From Candidatus Villigracilis adiacens (GTDB taxonomy: Bacteria > Chloroflexota > Anaerolineae > Anaerolineales > Villigracilaceae), in NCBI GenBank assembly GCA_016703605.1, contig JADJBU010000012.1:70901-134900 (forward strand): a stretch of 64,000 bases of DNA, read 5' to 3'. Positions 42,512 through 50,152 of the stretch are shown here, in pieces (position 1 is the first letter of the stretch; the number at the start of each line of letters is the position of its first letter). The notes beneath the pieces were generated by a model. That model made no database searches. It saw nothing but the letters and a program-made list of their open reading frames with translations, and was not told the DNA's origin. Made by a program: the position numbers and the translations under genes.

Positions 42512-44377
42512 CTAATCCGCCGCCACCGCCTCCGAGACCTCCGAGGTTTCCAAAACCTCGGAGGTCTGCTCATCCTCCGCCACCCCATACTGCACTTCAA
42601 GCTCATGCCTGAACTGCTGGGTATACAGGCGGTAGTAATGTCCGCGCATACGGAGTAATTCGGCGTGGGTGCCTTGTTCGGCAATGCGACCGTCTTCGAT
42701 GACTAAAATCCGATTCGCGCGGCGGATGGTGCTGAGACGATGCGCGATCACGAACGACGTGCGTCCCTTCATCAGCGCTTCCATGCCTTTTTGAATCAGC
42801 GACTCGGTCAGTGTGTCCACAGAGGAGGTCGCTTCGTCCATGATGAAGAGTTCGGGCTTGGCAAGCACGGCGCGCGCCAGCGAGATCAACTGCTTCTGCC
42901 CGACAGACAATAAATTGCCGCCTTCACCCACGTTCTGTTCGTAACCCTTTTCGAGCGTGGTAATGAAATCGTGCGCTCCCGCAATCTTCGCGGCATCTTC
43001 CACGTCTGCGTCGCTTGCGTCCAGCTTGCCGTAACGGATATTCTCACGCACTGTCCCGGAAAACAGGTGCGGCGTTTGCAGCACGATGCCGATCTTGTTG
43101 TGAATCGACTCGAGCGTGTATTCGGAATAGTCGCGCCCATTGATGCGGATCACGCCGTTCTGCGGTTCGTAGAAGCGGCAGAGTAGATTCACGATGGTGG
43201 ATTTGCCGCCGCCGGTCGGTCCGACAAGAGCGATCGTCTCCCCGGGCTTGACCTTCAACGTGAAGTCGGTCAGCACGGGTTTGCGGTCTTCGTAGTAGAA
43301 GTCCACGTGATCGAATTCGATCTCGCCGAGCAATGTCTTCGCTTCGACGGCGTCGGTTCGGTTATGGACCTCGGGCGGGGTGTCTACGAGTTTGAAGATT
43401 CTCTCCGCCGAAGCGATGCTGTGTTGGGTCTCGGCGTAGACCCGCGCCAAATCCTGGACGGGCCACATCATGAAGGTCAGGTACGAGACGAAGGCTTGAA
43501 TCCCGCCGATGGTGATGAAGCCGGTCGAGATTTCCACGCCGCCGTACCAGACGATGGCTCCCAGCGCGAAGGCGGCGATGATCTGCACGGTGGGGAGGAA
43601 GAGCGCCGAAAGCCACGCCGCGCGGTAGGACGCCTTGTACATGGTCGTGGTCAGTCCTTGAAACTCAACCAGATTCGCGTCTTCGCGTCCGAGCGCTTTG
43701 ACCACGCGCACGCCCTGAATGTTCTCGTTGTACGCGCCGGTGATCTTCGAGTTCGTCCGCCGTGTGACGCGAAACTCCGAGAGGATGTATTCCTGAAATT
43801 TCGCCGCCACCCAGACCATGATCGGGATGATGACCGAGACGATCAGCGCCAATTTCCAGTTGATGATCGCCATGAAGGTCAATGAGGTGATGATGTTCAT
43901 GACCGCCCAGACGCTGTCCACGATGCCCCAGGTGACGAGTTCAGAGACCCGCCCCGTGTCCGAGGTGACGCGGGCAATTAATCGTCCCACTGCGTTTTGG
44001 GCGTAGTACGAGAGCGATAAATCCTGCAAGTGATTGAACAGCAGTTTGCGCAGGTCGTATTGCACGCGCTCGCCCAGCACCCCGGCGAGGTAAATGAATA
44101 TGAACACAAACGCGGACTGCATCAACAGGAACGATCCGTAAATCCATGCAATCTCAATAATCCGCGCCGTGTCGCTGAATTGGATACCCTGATCCACGAT
44201 CTGCTTGTTCAGGTAGGTGAAGTAGGCGTCCAGCGACGACACCAGACCGATGGTGATGAGGAATCCCAGCACCCATCTCCAGTGCGGCTTGATGATTCCC
44301 ATGATGCGCCAGAACACCGGCGCGGTCAGTTCGGATGTGTGGTCTTCTTCTTCGAGTTCGAGGAGTTCGTCGGACAT
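42512..44377 (-). CDS. Heterodimeric ABC exporter subunit
   Basis: A 621-residue exporter half: a six-helix membrane domain (about 20-330) and an ATPase domain. It has GPTGGGKSTIV (Walker A), LLSVGQKQLISLARA, LFIMDEATSSVD (Walker B with the catalytic Glu) and IAHRLSTI. The signature is LSVGQ instead of LSGGQ, while the neighbouring subunit has the canonical signature but an altered Walker B. Together they would give one consensus and one degenerate ATP site, as in BmrCD and TM287/288. The last codons contain a dispersed palindrome (42535-42567). Confidence 0.88.
   Translation of the reverse strand: MSDELLELEEEDHTSELTAPVFWRIMGIIKPHWRWVLGFLITIGLVSSLDAYFTYLNKQIVDQGIQFSDTARIIEIAWIYGSFLLMQSAFVFIFIYLAGVLGERVQYDLRKLLFNHLQDLSLSYYAQNAVGRLIARVTSDTGRVSELVTWGIVDSVWAVMNIITSLTFMAIINWKLALIVSVIIPIMVWVAAKFQEYILSEFRVTRRTNSKITGAYNENIQGVRVVKALGREDANLVEFQGLTTTMYKASYRAAWLSALFLPTVQIIAAFALGAIVWYGGVEISTGFITIGGIQAFVSYLTFMMWPVQDLARVYAETQHSIASAERIFKLVDTPPEVHNRTDAVEAKTLLGEIEFDHVDFYYEDRKPVLTDFTLKVKPGETIALVGPTGGGKSTIVNLLCRFYEPQNGVIRINGRDYSEYTLESIHNKIGIVLQTPHLFSGTVRENIRYGKLDASDADVEDAAKIAGAHDFITTLEKGYEQNVGEGGNLLSVGQKQLISLARAVLAKPELFIMDEATSSVDTLTESLIQKGMEALMKGRTSFVIAHRLSTIRRANRILVIEDGRIAEQGTHAELLRMRGHYYRLYTQQFRHELEVQYGVAEDEQTSEVLETSEVSEAVAAD
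42535..42567. repeat. Dispersed palindrome (family 2) inside a coding end
   Basis: AGACCTCCGAGGTTT, a three-base loop, AAACCTCGGAGGTCT: perfect 15-base arms. It encodes part of the repetitive tail TSEVLETSEVSE of the exporter. It shares the AGACCT...AGGTTT layout with the elements at 46277 and 62411. Confidence 0.7.
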
Positions 44378-44391
44378 TTTTCATTCTCCGT

Positions 44392-44414
44392 AGGGGCGAG
44401 GTCACCTCGCCCCT
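44392..44414. repeat. Palindrome between the two exporter genes
   Basis: AGGGGCGAGGT, C, ACCTCGCCCCT: perfect 11-base arms around one base. It may act as an mRNA hairpin that balances expression of the two exporter subunits. Confidence 0.6.
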
Positions 44415-44428
44415 GCTACGACAATTCA

Positions 44429-46258
44429 TTAATTCGCTCTTGCGATTTCAATCTCCAACTCCTCGTCAATCCGGGTTTGGATGTCGTAAATCCGGCGGTA
44501 CATCCCGCCATGTTGGGTAAGTAGTTCTTCGTGCGTTCCATTCTGAATTACGCTTCCCTTATCCAGCACCAGAATCTGATCCGCTTTCATCACGGATTGA
44601 ATCCGATGCGCGATGATGAAGGTCGTGCGGTTCTCCATCAGGTCGTCGAGCGCCTTGCGGATGGACGCTTCGGTTTCGGTATCCACTGCCGAGGTCGAGT
44701 CGTCAAGGATGAGGATCTTCGGGTTCTTGAGGATCGTCCGCGCAATGGTCACGCGCTGCTTCTGACCGCCGGAGAGGGTCACGCCCTTTTCGCCGACGAT
44801 GGTGTTGTAGCCGTCCGGGAACGCGACGATGACATCGTGTATTGCGGCGGCTTTCGCAGCGGATTCGATCTCATCCTGCGTCACAGTGCGACCCACGCCG
44901 TACAAAATATTCTCGCGGATCGAGCGGCTGAACAGGAACGGCTCCTGCTGCACGATGCCGATCTGCTCACGCAGGTACTTGCGCGGGTAATCCTTCAAGT
45001 CCGCGCCGTCGAGCAGGATTTCGCCGTCGGTGTAATCGTGGAAGCGCGGCAACAAATTCACCAGCGAGGTCTTGCCGGAGCCGGTCGAGCCGAGCAGGGC
45101 AATGGACTGTCCCGGTTTGATGTGGAACGAGACATCCTTGATGACGTGCTTTGTCCCGTCCGAATAGATGAACGACACGCCTTTGAACTCGATCTCGCCT
45201 CTCGCTGGACCTGTCGGCTGGATTTTGCCCCCGAGCAAATCTTCCCGCTCCTGTTTGACGATGTCCATCAAACGCTGGTAGGAGACCATGCCCGTCGAAG
45301 CCTGCACAATCACGCGCCCCAGGTTGCGGATGGGGAAGATCAGCCAGATGAGCAGACCGGTGTATGCGACAAAATCGCCAACGGAAATTTCTTTATTGAT
45401 CGCCATGAACGCGGCGAAGATGAAGCCGAACAGCATCTGCCCGCCGAGGACGATGTCCGAAAGGGGCCAGAACAGCGAGTGCATCAGCAGCAAAAACTTG
45501 CCCTTGACGTACTTCAGCCAGTTGTCCTTCTCGAACTTCTGCATTTCGTAGTCCTGCCGGGCAAAGGCTTTCACCACGCGCACGCCGGTCAGGTTTTCCT
45601 GCAAGGTCGTCGAAAGCACGGCTTCCTGAGCCTGATAGTCTTCATAGGCTTTGGTCACGCGCTTGAAGAACCAGAGCGAAACCCACAGAATCAGCGGAAT
45701 GGTGACGACGGAAATCCAGCCGAGTTTGACGTTGATGTACAAAATCGCGCCCCAGTTGATGAAGAAGAGCAAAATGATTCTGCCCACGCCGATGGCTTGT
45801 TCCGAGAAGAAGCGTCTCAGCGAGTCCACGTCCGAGGTGACGCGCTCGATCAGGTCGCCGGTGGGAGTGGCGCTGTGATACGAGAAACTTAAACGCTGGA
45901 TGTGGTCGAAGAGGAAGTCCCTCAAACGACGGGTGATGCCTTCGGCGGTGTAGGCGGCTAAACGTCCCGACAGGAACGAGCCGCCGCCTTCGATCAGCGC
46001 GAGACCGATGAATCCCAATCCGATCCACAGGAAGGTCTGGGTCATGGTCGAGCCGATCATTTTGCCCTGTTCGAGGACATCATCGGCAAAGAAGCGCAGG
46101 AGCAGGTAAACCGAAGTCTTCGCCAGCGCGGAGACGGCGAGGGCGACGGTCGCCGCGACGTATGGAACGCGGAAATCCGTCATCATGAGCCAAATCCCGG
46201 CGAGGCGGTTGGTATGAATTGCGTTACGGAAGTCGAAATATTGGTTGTTATCGGTCAT
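44429..46258 (-). CDS. Heterodimeric ABC exporter subunit with altered Walker B
   Basis: A 609-residue exporter half. The ATG at 46258 is chosen because GGAGAAA precedes it; the frame continues upstream into repeat and terminator sequence. It has six helices, then GSTGSGKTSLV (Walker A), VTLSGGQKQRVTIAR (signature), ILILDDSTSAVD and IAHRIQSV. The usual catalytic Glu after Walker B is Asp (LDDSTS), a hallmark of the degenerate site of heterodimeric exporters. It is the first exporter gene downstream of the attenuator-like leader (46371-46605). The substrate is unknown; drugs or lipids are likely. Confidence 0.89.
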   Translation of the reverse strand: MTDNNQYFDFRNAIHTNRLAGIWLMMTDFRVPYVAATVALAVSALAKTSVYLLLRFFADDVLEQGKMIGSTMTQTFLWIGLGFIGLALIEGGGSFLSGRLAAYTAEGITRRLRDFLFDHIQRLSFSYHSATPTGDLIERVTSDVDSLRRFFSEQAIGVGRIILLFFINWGAILYINVKLGWISVVTIPLILWVSLWFFKRVTKAYEDYQAQEAVLSTTLQENLTGVRVVKAFARQDYEMQKFEKDNWLKYVKGKFLLLMHSLFWPLSDIVLGGQMLFGFIFAAFMAINKEISVGDFVAYTGLLIWLIFPIRNLGRVIVQASTGMVSYQRLMDIVKQEREDLLGGKIQPTGPARGEIEFKGVSFIYSDGTKHVIKDVSFHIKPGQSIALLGSTGSGKTSLVNLLPRFHDYTDGEILLDGADLKDYPRKYLREQIGIVQQEPFLFSRSIRENILYGVGRTVTQDEIESAAKAAAIHDVIVAFPDGYNTIVGEKGVTLSGGQKQRVTIARTILKNPKILILDDSTSAVDTETEASIRKALDDLMENRTTFIIAHRIQSVMKADQILVLDKGSVIQNGTHEELLTQHGGMYRRIYDIQTRIDEELEIEIARAN

Positions 46259-46276
46259 GGTGATTTCTCCAAAAAT

Positions 46277-46366
46277 AAACCTGACAGGTTTCAGAAGAGT
46301 CGTGCGGGATTGGGTGTGTATCGGTGAAATGTCGCCACGGCGCCACGCGACGCCTGTCAGGTCTTC
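46277..46366. repeat. Dispersed element (family 2) in the exporter leader
   Basis: ACCTGACAGG near the left end (46279-46288) and CCTGTCAGGT near the right end (46353-46362) are inverted copies. The inside contains the palindromic GTCGCCACGGCGCCACGCGAC. It lies between the leader terminator and the exporter ATG. Parts of it could pair with terminator arms. Confidence 0.55.
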
Positions 46367-46370
46367 ACCG

Positions 46371-46408
46371 TAAAGAAACAAAAAGGCTGCGGCGAGTGCG
46401 CCACAGCC
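46371..46408 (-). terminator. Intrinsic terminator in the exporter leader
   Basis: On the minus strand, GGCTGTGGCG, a four-base loop and CGCCGCAGCC form a ten-base-pair stem (one G-T pair) followed by TTTTTGTTTCTTTA. It lies between the 25-codon ORF and the exporter gene. Full-strength termination here would silence the exporter, so read-through must be regulated or the exporter must have another promoter. Confidence 0.8.
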
Positions 46409-46436
46409 CAAAAACAACGAGGGAACTGAAAGAGAC

Positions 46437-46514
46437 CTAGAGCCGGTCTATAGGCGCACTCCGAGAAGGCAATTTGCCGTCTGCATTGGGGACGATGAAA
46501 AGTTCGTTGAACAT
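46437..46514 (-). CDS. 25-residue leader peptide upstream of the ABC exporter
   Basis: This ORF begins MFNELFIVPN and ends SAPIDRL. AAAGGAG lies ten bases before the ATG. A sigma-70-type promoter is upstream and a strong terminator begins 28 bases after the stop codon. This is the layout of ribosome-mediated attenuators such as bmrB before bmrCD, in which drug-stalled ribosomes prevent termination. The peptide has no recognisable stall motif, so the mechanism is inferred from layout only. Confidence 0.6.
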   Translation of the reverse strand: MFNELFIVPNADGKLPSRSAPIDRL

Positions 46515-46546
46515 CAAGAGCGCGCTCCTTTCTTTGAAATTTGTAC

Positions 46547-46564
46547 CGCAAAATTCATTTTGCG
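46547..46564. repeat. 18-bp palindromic repeat, TC-loop type, at the 5' end of the leader RNA
   Basis: CGCAAAAT, TC, ATTTTGCG: perfect eight-base arms. It falls within the first 25 bases of the predicted leader transcript, so it would form a 5' hairpin. It is a family 1 copy. Confidence 0.7.
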
Positions 46565-46575
46565 ATGCAGGCACG

Positions 46576-46605
46576 AGTTTACACCCGCCGAAGGATTCGT
46601 GTCAA
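46576..46605 (-). promoter_or_regulatory. Promoter of the exporter leader
   Basis: On the minus strand, TTGACA (46600-46605), an 18-base spacer, then TAAACT (46576-46581). It begins just after the end of the regulator gene, so the exporter has a promoter separate from the regulator's. Confidence 0.7.
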
Positions 46606-46612
46606 GGAATTT

Positions 46613-47725
46613 TTAACCGCACCCGCAGCTTCTTCTTACGATCAACTCACTTGCCAGCGTCACGCGCTTTTTTTCGAGTCGTTTCTTCGAGATCAGGCGC
46701 ATGAGCATGTTGATCGCCTCCACGCCCATTTGGTAAGAGGGTAAATTCACCGTCGTGAGCGCCGGGTCCACGGCTCCGGCGATGTCTATGTTGTCCTTGC
46801 TGACTACGGCGAAATCCTGCGGGATGCGCTTGCCGTTATCCCTCAGGGCACGGATCACGCCAACCGCCATCAAATCTCCCGAGACGAAAACTGCCTTTGG
46901 CGGTTTGTTCAGCGCAAGCAGGCGCAACCCAGCCTGGTAACCATCCTCCAGCGAGTAGGAAGGCGTCTCGATAACCGAATCAGATTCAACGGTCAGGTTT
47001 GAAGCGGCGAGGGCGCGCTGATATCCCATGTAGGTATCGTTGAAGTTGAGCCACGTCAACGGCGCGGTGATGAACGCGATCCGCTTGTGACCGTGTTCGA
47101 TGAGATGCTGCGTCCCGAGGTATCCGGCGTTTTCGAGATCGAACAGGATCGAGTTTGCCCCGAACTGGGGCGAATCGGCGAACACGAAAGGCGGACCTCC
47201 GGCGAGCAGGGCGGGCGGTTCGATAAACGCGGACATGGTCGAAGCCGAAACGATGCCGTCCACTTTTTTGGCGGTCAACTGGCGGATGGATTGAAGCGTC
47301 AACTCTTCGTTGTCGCGCGTGATGCAGACGATGATCATGTACCCCATGCGGCGCGCCACCTCCTCCACGCCGCTGAGGAAGGGATCGTAGAACGAGAAAA
47401 TGTTTGGGATGAGAACCCCGATCGTGTGAGACGGGAGGGCGGATTCTGTCGGGTCGGTTTTTTTCCCGTTGTAGGGTTTGACCCGCGTCCCCCGGCTCGG
47501 ACGGGTCTCGACCAAGCCATCCGCTTCGAGGGCGTGATACGCCTGCCGGGCGGTGTGCATATGGATGCCGAGTTGTTCCGCCAGGTCGCGGATGGTGGGC
47601 AGGCGGTCGCCGGGCTTGAATTTGCCGCTGGCGATCAGCCACGTGATCTGCTGCCTGAGTTGGGCAAAGATGGGCAGGTTCGATTGCGGGTCAATGTGCA
47701 GGGAGAGGGGAGGGGAGGCAGGCAT
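46613..47725 (-). CDS. GntR-type DNA-binding / LacI-type sensor chimeric regulator
   Basis: A 370-residue regulator. Residues 10-80 are a GntR winged helix (LPIFAQLRQQITWLIASGKFKPGDRLPTIRDLAEQL). Residues 100-360 are a LacI/periplasmic-binding-type sensor (TIGVLIPNIFSFYDPFLSGVEEVARRMGY, GYLGTQHLIEHGHKRIAFI, FVSGDLMAVGVIRALRDNGKRIPQDFAVVSKDN). This matches the AraR class, which usually binds a sugar. It ends with CGCG. It sits between an exporter operon and a divergent set of lipoproteins and probably binds the palindrome at 47774-47797. Confidence 0.88.
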   Translation of the reverse strand: MPASPPLSLHIDPQSNLPIFAQLRQQITWLIASGKFKPGDRLPTIRDLAEQLGIHMHTARQAYHALEADGLVETRPSRGTRVKPYNGKKTDPTESALPSHTIGVLIPNIFSFYDPFLSGVEEVARRMGYMIIVCITRDNEELTLQSIRQLTAKKVDGIVSASTMSAFIEPPALLAGGPPFVFADSPQFGANSILFDLENAGYLGTQHLIEHGHKRIAFITAPLTWLNFNDTYMGYQRALAASNLTVESDSVIETPSYSLEDGYQAGLRLLALNKPPKAVFVSGDLMAVGVIRALRDNGKRIPQDFAVVSKDNIDIAGAVDPALTTVNLPSYQMGVEAINMLMRLISKKRLEKKRVTLASELIVRRSCGCG

Positions 47726-47773
47726 TTCGGAGAAAAACCATCAGATTTGGCAGGGGTACTTGAAATCGCCCTA

Positions 47774-47797
47774 TTTGTTATAGTATATTATAACAAA
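47774..47797. promoter_or_regulatory. 24-bp operator palindrome in the divergent promoter region
   Basis: TTTGTTATA at one end and TATAACAAA at the other are inverted copies. Over all 12 base pairs only one mismatches. It also contains TATAAT-like words on the minus strand, so it overlaps the regulator's promoter. It is a likely operator for the GntR/LacI chimera. Confidence 0.75.
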
Positions 47798-47822
47798 GGT
47801 TTTTCCGCCAAAGGAGTTCGAC

Positions 47823-48578
47823 ATGAGGGTCGTTTCGAGGGTTGCATTGCTGTTGCTCGCGGGGGCGATGCTGCTCGACGCCTGCGCTAAAGAGAAATGG
47901 GAATACGTGTCCATTGGGGGAGACTTCACCTATGCCATGCGCTGGAACGAGGCGTATGCGGTCTACATCGAGGAGGATATTGGCGTCGAGGTCGCGCTGA
48001 CGGACGTTTCCTTCCATTCGCGCAAAACGCTCGCGGAGATGCTGGGAATATTGCAGGCCGATCGTGAATTCCGCTCCCTGGTGGAGAATGCGGAGGTGAT
48101 CACGTTCGATGTTCCAACTGAGTCTTACCTGGGAGGCGCTCAAGGGCGTTACCAGAGCGATATGTGCGGGGGAGAGGATGACGAGCAATGTTTCCGCGAC
48201 GCTCATGAGCGAGCCATTCGAGAATTAAGAGCCTATCTGGATGAACTGACGGGTCTTGCAAACCCGTCCGATACCATCGTGCGGACTTTTGTGTGGGGAA
48301 CGATGGATGCATGGCTGGCTGCGTCATTCGACCGGAAATTGTCGGATGTCGAAGCGCAGGTATTTATAAAACATGCCGGTCTATTGAACGAGGCGGTCCG
48401 GGAAACCGCGACGGAATATGGACTGACCGTTATTGATGTTGCGCCCTACTACCAGCCAGACGGACTCGACAAGCCCCCTGGTGCGGACATCTGGGGGCGG
48501 CTTGGAGCCACAGACCGGGCGGTGCTGATCGTAGCAGACTTGTTGCGAGCGGCAGGCTACGCGCCGTTGAAACCATGA
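47823..48578 (+). CDS. SGNH/GDSL-like lipoprotein A
   Basis: A 251-residue lipoprotein; AAAGGAG precedes the ATG. The signal ends LLDAC. The order of elements (YVSIGGDFTYA, a central VITFDVPTE, a late YQPDGLDKP) suggests an SGNH-hydrolase fold, but the first catalytic Ser in GDS is replaced by Asp in IGGDFT, so activity is uncertain. It is a clear paralogue of the protein at 50153: both follow the lipidated Cys with AKxxxWxYxxxG. It is the first gene downstream of the operator. Confidence 0.7.
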   Translation: MRVVSRVALLLLAGAMLLDACAKEKWEYVSIGGDFTYAMRWNEAYAVYIEEDIGVEVALTDVSFHSRKTLAEMLGILQADREFRSLVENAEVITFDVPTESYLGGAQGRYQSDMCGGEDDEQCFRDAHERAIRELRAYLDELTGLANPSDTIVRTFVWGTMDAWLAASFDRKLSDVEAQVFIKHAGLLNEAVRETATEYGLTVIDVAPYYQPDGLDKPPGADIWGRLGATDRAVLIVADLLRAAGYAPLKP

Positions 48579-48600
48579 AAGGAATCAAAAGGAGAATCCC

Positions 48601-49020
48601 ATGAATGCCCTGTTCCGAATCGTTATATTGTTTGCCCTGTCCCTGAGCCTCTCCGCGTGCGGCGGGGGAGGCGGCGCACCGGCGGATTCCCCGGAGGTCG
48701 CGGTTATCGAAGCCATGGAAGACGCCTGGAACGCGGAAGACCTCGACGCGGTGATGTCCTACTACGCCGACGACGCCGTAATCTCGTGGTCAATGGGAAC
48801 ATTCCACGGTAAAGAGGAAATCCGAAAAGTCGTTGAGCAGTATATAAACGATTTCACCCAGGATTGCCGAAACTACGTACAAAATGGAAACACATTGACC
48901 TACGAATGTTTCCTGCAAGCTCGCACCGGGTCGAACACTTCGCTCGAATTCTACGAGACCGTCATCGAGGACGGCAAGATCAAATCGGACACCTTCACGG
49001 GCGCAGATCGTAATCCGTGA
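48601..49020 (+). CDS. NTF2/SnoaL-like lipoprotein A
   Basis: A 139-residue lipoprotein with the signal ending LSAC and a Gly-rich linker (CGGGGGAPA). The mature part is a single NTF2-like domain: VIEAMEDAWNAEDLDAVMSYYADDAVISWSMGTFHGKEEIRK. Such domains bind small hydrophobic ligands or act as enzymes. It is 22 bases after the SGNH-like gene and is a paralogue of the next gene. Confidence 0.8.
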   Translation: MNALFRIVILFALSLSLSACGGGGGAPADSPEVAVIEAMEDAWNAEDLDAVMSYYADDAVISWSMGTFHGKEEIRKVVEQYINDFTQDCRNYVQNGNTLTYECFLQARTGSNTSLEFYETVIEDGKIKSDTFTGADRNP

Positions 49021-49037
49021 TACATGATGCGTAATTC

Positions 49038-49101
49038 CGTAGGGGCGACCCGTCCACGTCTTAAAACCATCTTGTTGCGCAAAGGGAGGGTCGCCCCTAC
49101 G
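49038..49101. repeat. 64-bp element with 14-bp inverted ends
   Basis: CGTAGGGGCGACCC (49038-49051) and GGGTCGCCCCTACG (49088-49101) are perfect inverted repeats. The element lies between the paralogous NTF2-like genes and ends 14 bases before the second ATG. Confidence 0.75.
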
Positions 49102-49115
49102 ATAAGGAGATTGCC

Positions 49116-49532
49116 ATGAATACACTGTTCCGTTTCACATTGCTGATCGCATTGCTGTTGAGTCTTTCCGCCTGTGGCTCCCAGCCTTCGGAGCAGGACG
49201 CCGCGTTGATCGCCGTGGTCGAAAATTCCATCGCCGCCTGGAACGCCGAAGACCTGGAAGCCGTCCTTGCCTTGTACGCCGACGACGCGGTGGTAACCAA
49301 CCCGCTTGGCACATTCGCGGGAAAGGAAAATATCCGTTCACTCTACGAAAGCGCCATTGACGAGTTCAGCGAGGATTGCGGGAACTACAAGGTGAGCGGC
49401 AACACTGTCTCGTACCAATGCGCCCTGGCAGATAGGGATGACGGCGAAGTCTTCGCCGGGGAAAAGTATGAAACGGTGATCGAAAACGGCTTGATCGTGA
49501 GCGACACGTTCGTTGGCAATTTCACGCCATAA
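49116..49532 (+). CDS. NTF2/SnoaL-like lipoprotein B
   Basis: A 138-residue lipoprotein with the signal ending LSAC. SIAAWNAEDLEAVLALYADDAVVTNPLGTFAGKENIRSLYESAIDEF aligns almost step for step with the preceding paralogue, which indicates a recent tandem duplication. Both keep a C-terminal KYETVIENG/FYETVIEDG strand and the central CxNY cysteine. An AAGGAG site precedes the ATG. Confidence 0.8.
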   Translation: MNTLFRFTLLIALLLSLSACGSQPSEQDAALIAVVENSIAAWNAEDLEAVLALYADDAVVTNPLGTFAGKENIRSLYESAIDEFSEDCGNYKVSGNTVSYQCALADRDDGEVFAGEKYETVIENGLIVSDTFVGNFTP

Positions 49533-49580
49533 TACCTCCGAAGTGTGGAATGTAAAAACCGGTCCTGAGCCTGTCGAAGG

Positions 49581-49680
49581 GTCTCCCGATTTTGCTCGAA
49601 AGTCAGGAGATGTCGTGGCGTCGTTGGCGCCACGACTGCGCCGCTTTCGACTCCGTGCCTGACATGTTTTGCTTGTACAC
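49581..49680. repeat. Dispersed repeat family 3, inverted copy
   Basis: This is the reverse complement of the 24653-24780 element over about 35 bases at each side, with a different, palindromic centre (GTCGTGGCG and CGCCACGAC). The word CCTGAGCCTGTCGAAGG, another short dispersed word, lies just to the left (49564-49580). Confidence 0.75.
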
Positions 49681-49721
49681 TCGAAGAAGGTTCGGGCAAA
49701 CGCACAACAGGGAGTTGGGCT

Positions 49722-50138
49722 ATGAAAAACGCGATTCGCATCATCGTTTTAACCGCGTTGGTCGCGGGCGTCTCCGCCGCCCCGCGCGAACCGTCCGTTG
49801 ACCTGACCATTACCTTTACGGATACGGGATGCGCTGCCACGCCTTTCGAGGGAGACGCGCCGAACCCCATTTCCATCCGCGTCGAAAACCCGACTGACAA
49901 GGATAGCGCGCTCCTCACGTTTGTCCTGAAAGACGGGTACGGCGTTCAGGATATCTTGGATTACAAGGGGAATGCGCTTCCTCCTTTCATGGAAGGATAC
50001 TCCATTCCCCATTATGCGCCTGGCATGAACGCCGATAAAGTCTTCGAAGTGGCGTTGCGTGACGACCGGGATAATTATCTCGTCTGCGCACAGGACGGAG
50101 TCGGTGCATTGGCTGTGCCGCTGGTGTTGAAGCCATAA
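49722..50138 (+). CDS. Small exported protein, unknown function
   Basis: A 138-residue protein with a Sec signal peptide (cleavage near residue 20 after GVSAA) and no lipobox. The mature part looks all-beta, with VDLTITFTDTGCAATPF and ISIRVENPTDKDSALLTFVL, suggesting an Ig-like or cupredoxin-like sandwich. There are two cysteines and a late histidine but no full copper site. It is in line with the lipoprotein genes on both sides. Confidence 0.65.
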   Translation: MKNAIRIIVLTALVAGVSAAPREPSVDLTITFTDTGCAATPFEGDAPNPISIRVENPTDKDSALLTFVLKDGYGVQDILDYKGNALPPFMEGYSIPHYAPGMNADKVFEVALRDDRDNYLVCAQDGVGALAVPLVLKP

Positions 50139-50152
50139 AGAGGAGCTTCCCA

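Noticed and set aside
44531..45892. A 453-codon open frame on the plus strand inside the ABC exporter gene
   Set aside because: It is antisense to Walker and signature motifs of a clear exporter and has shadow-like composition.
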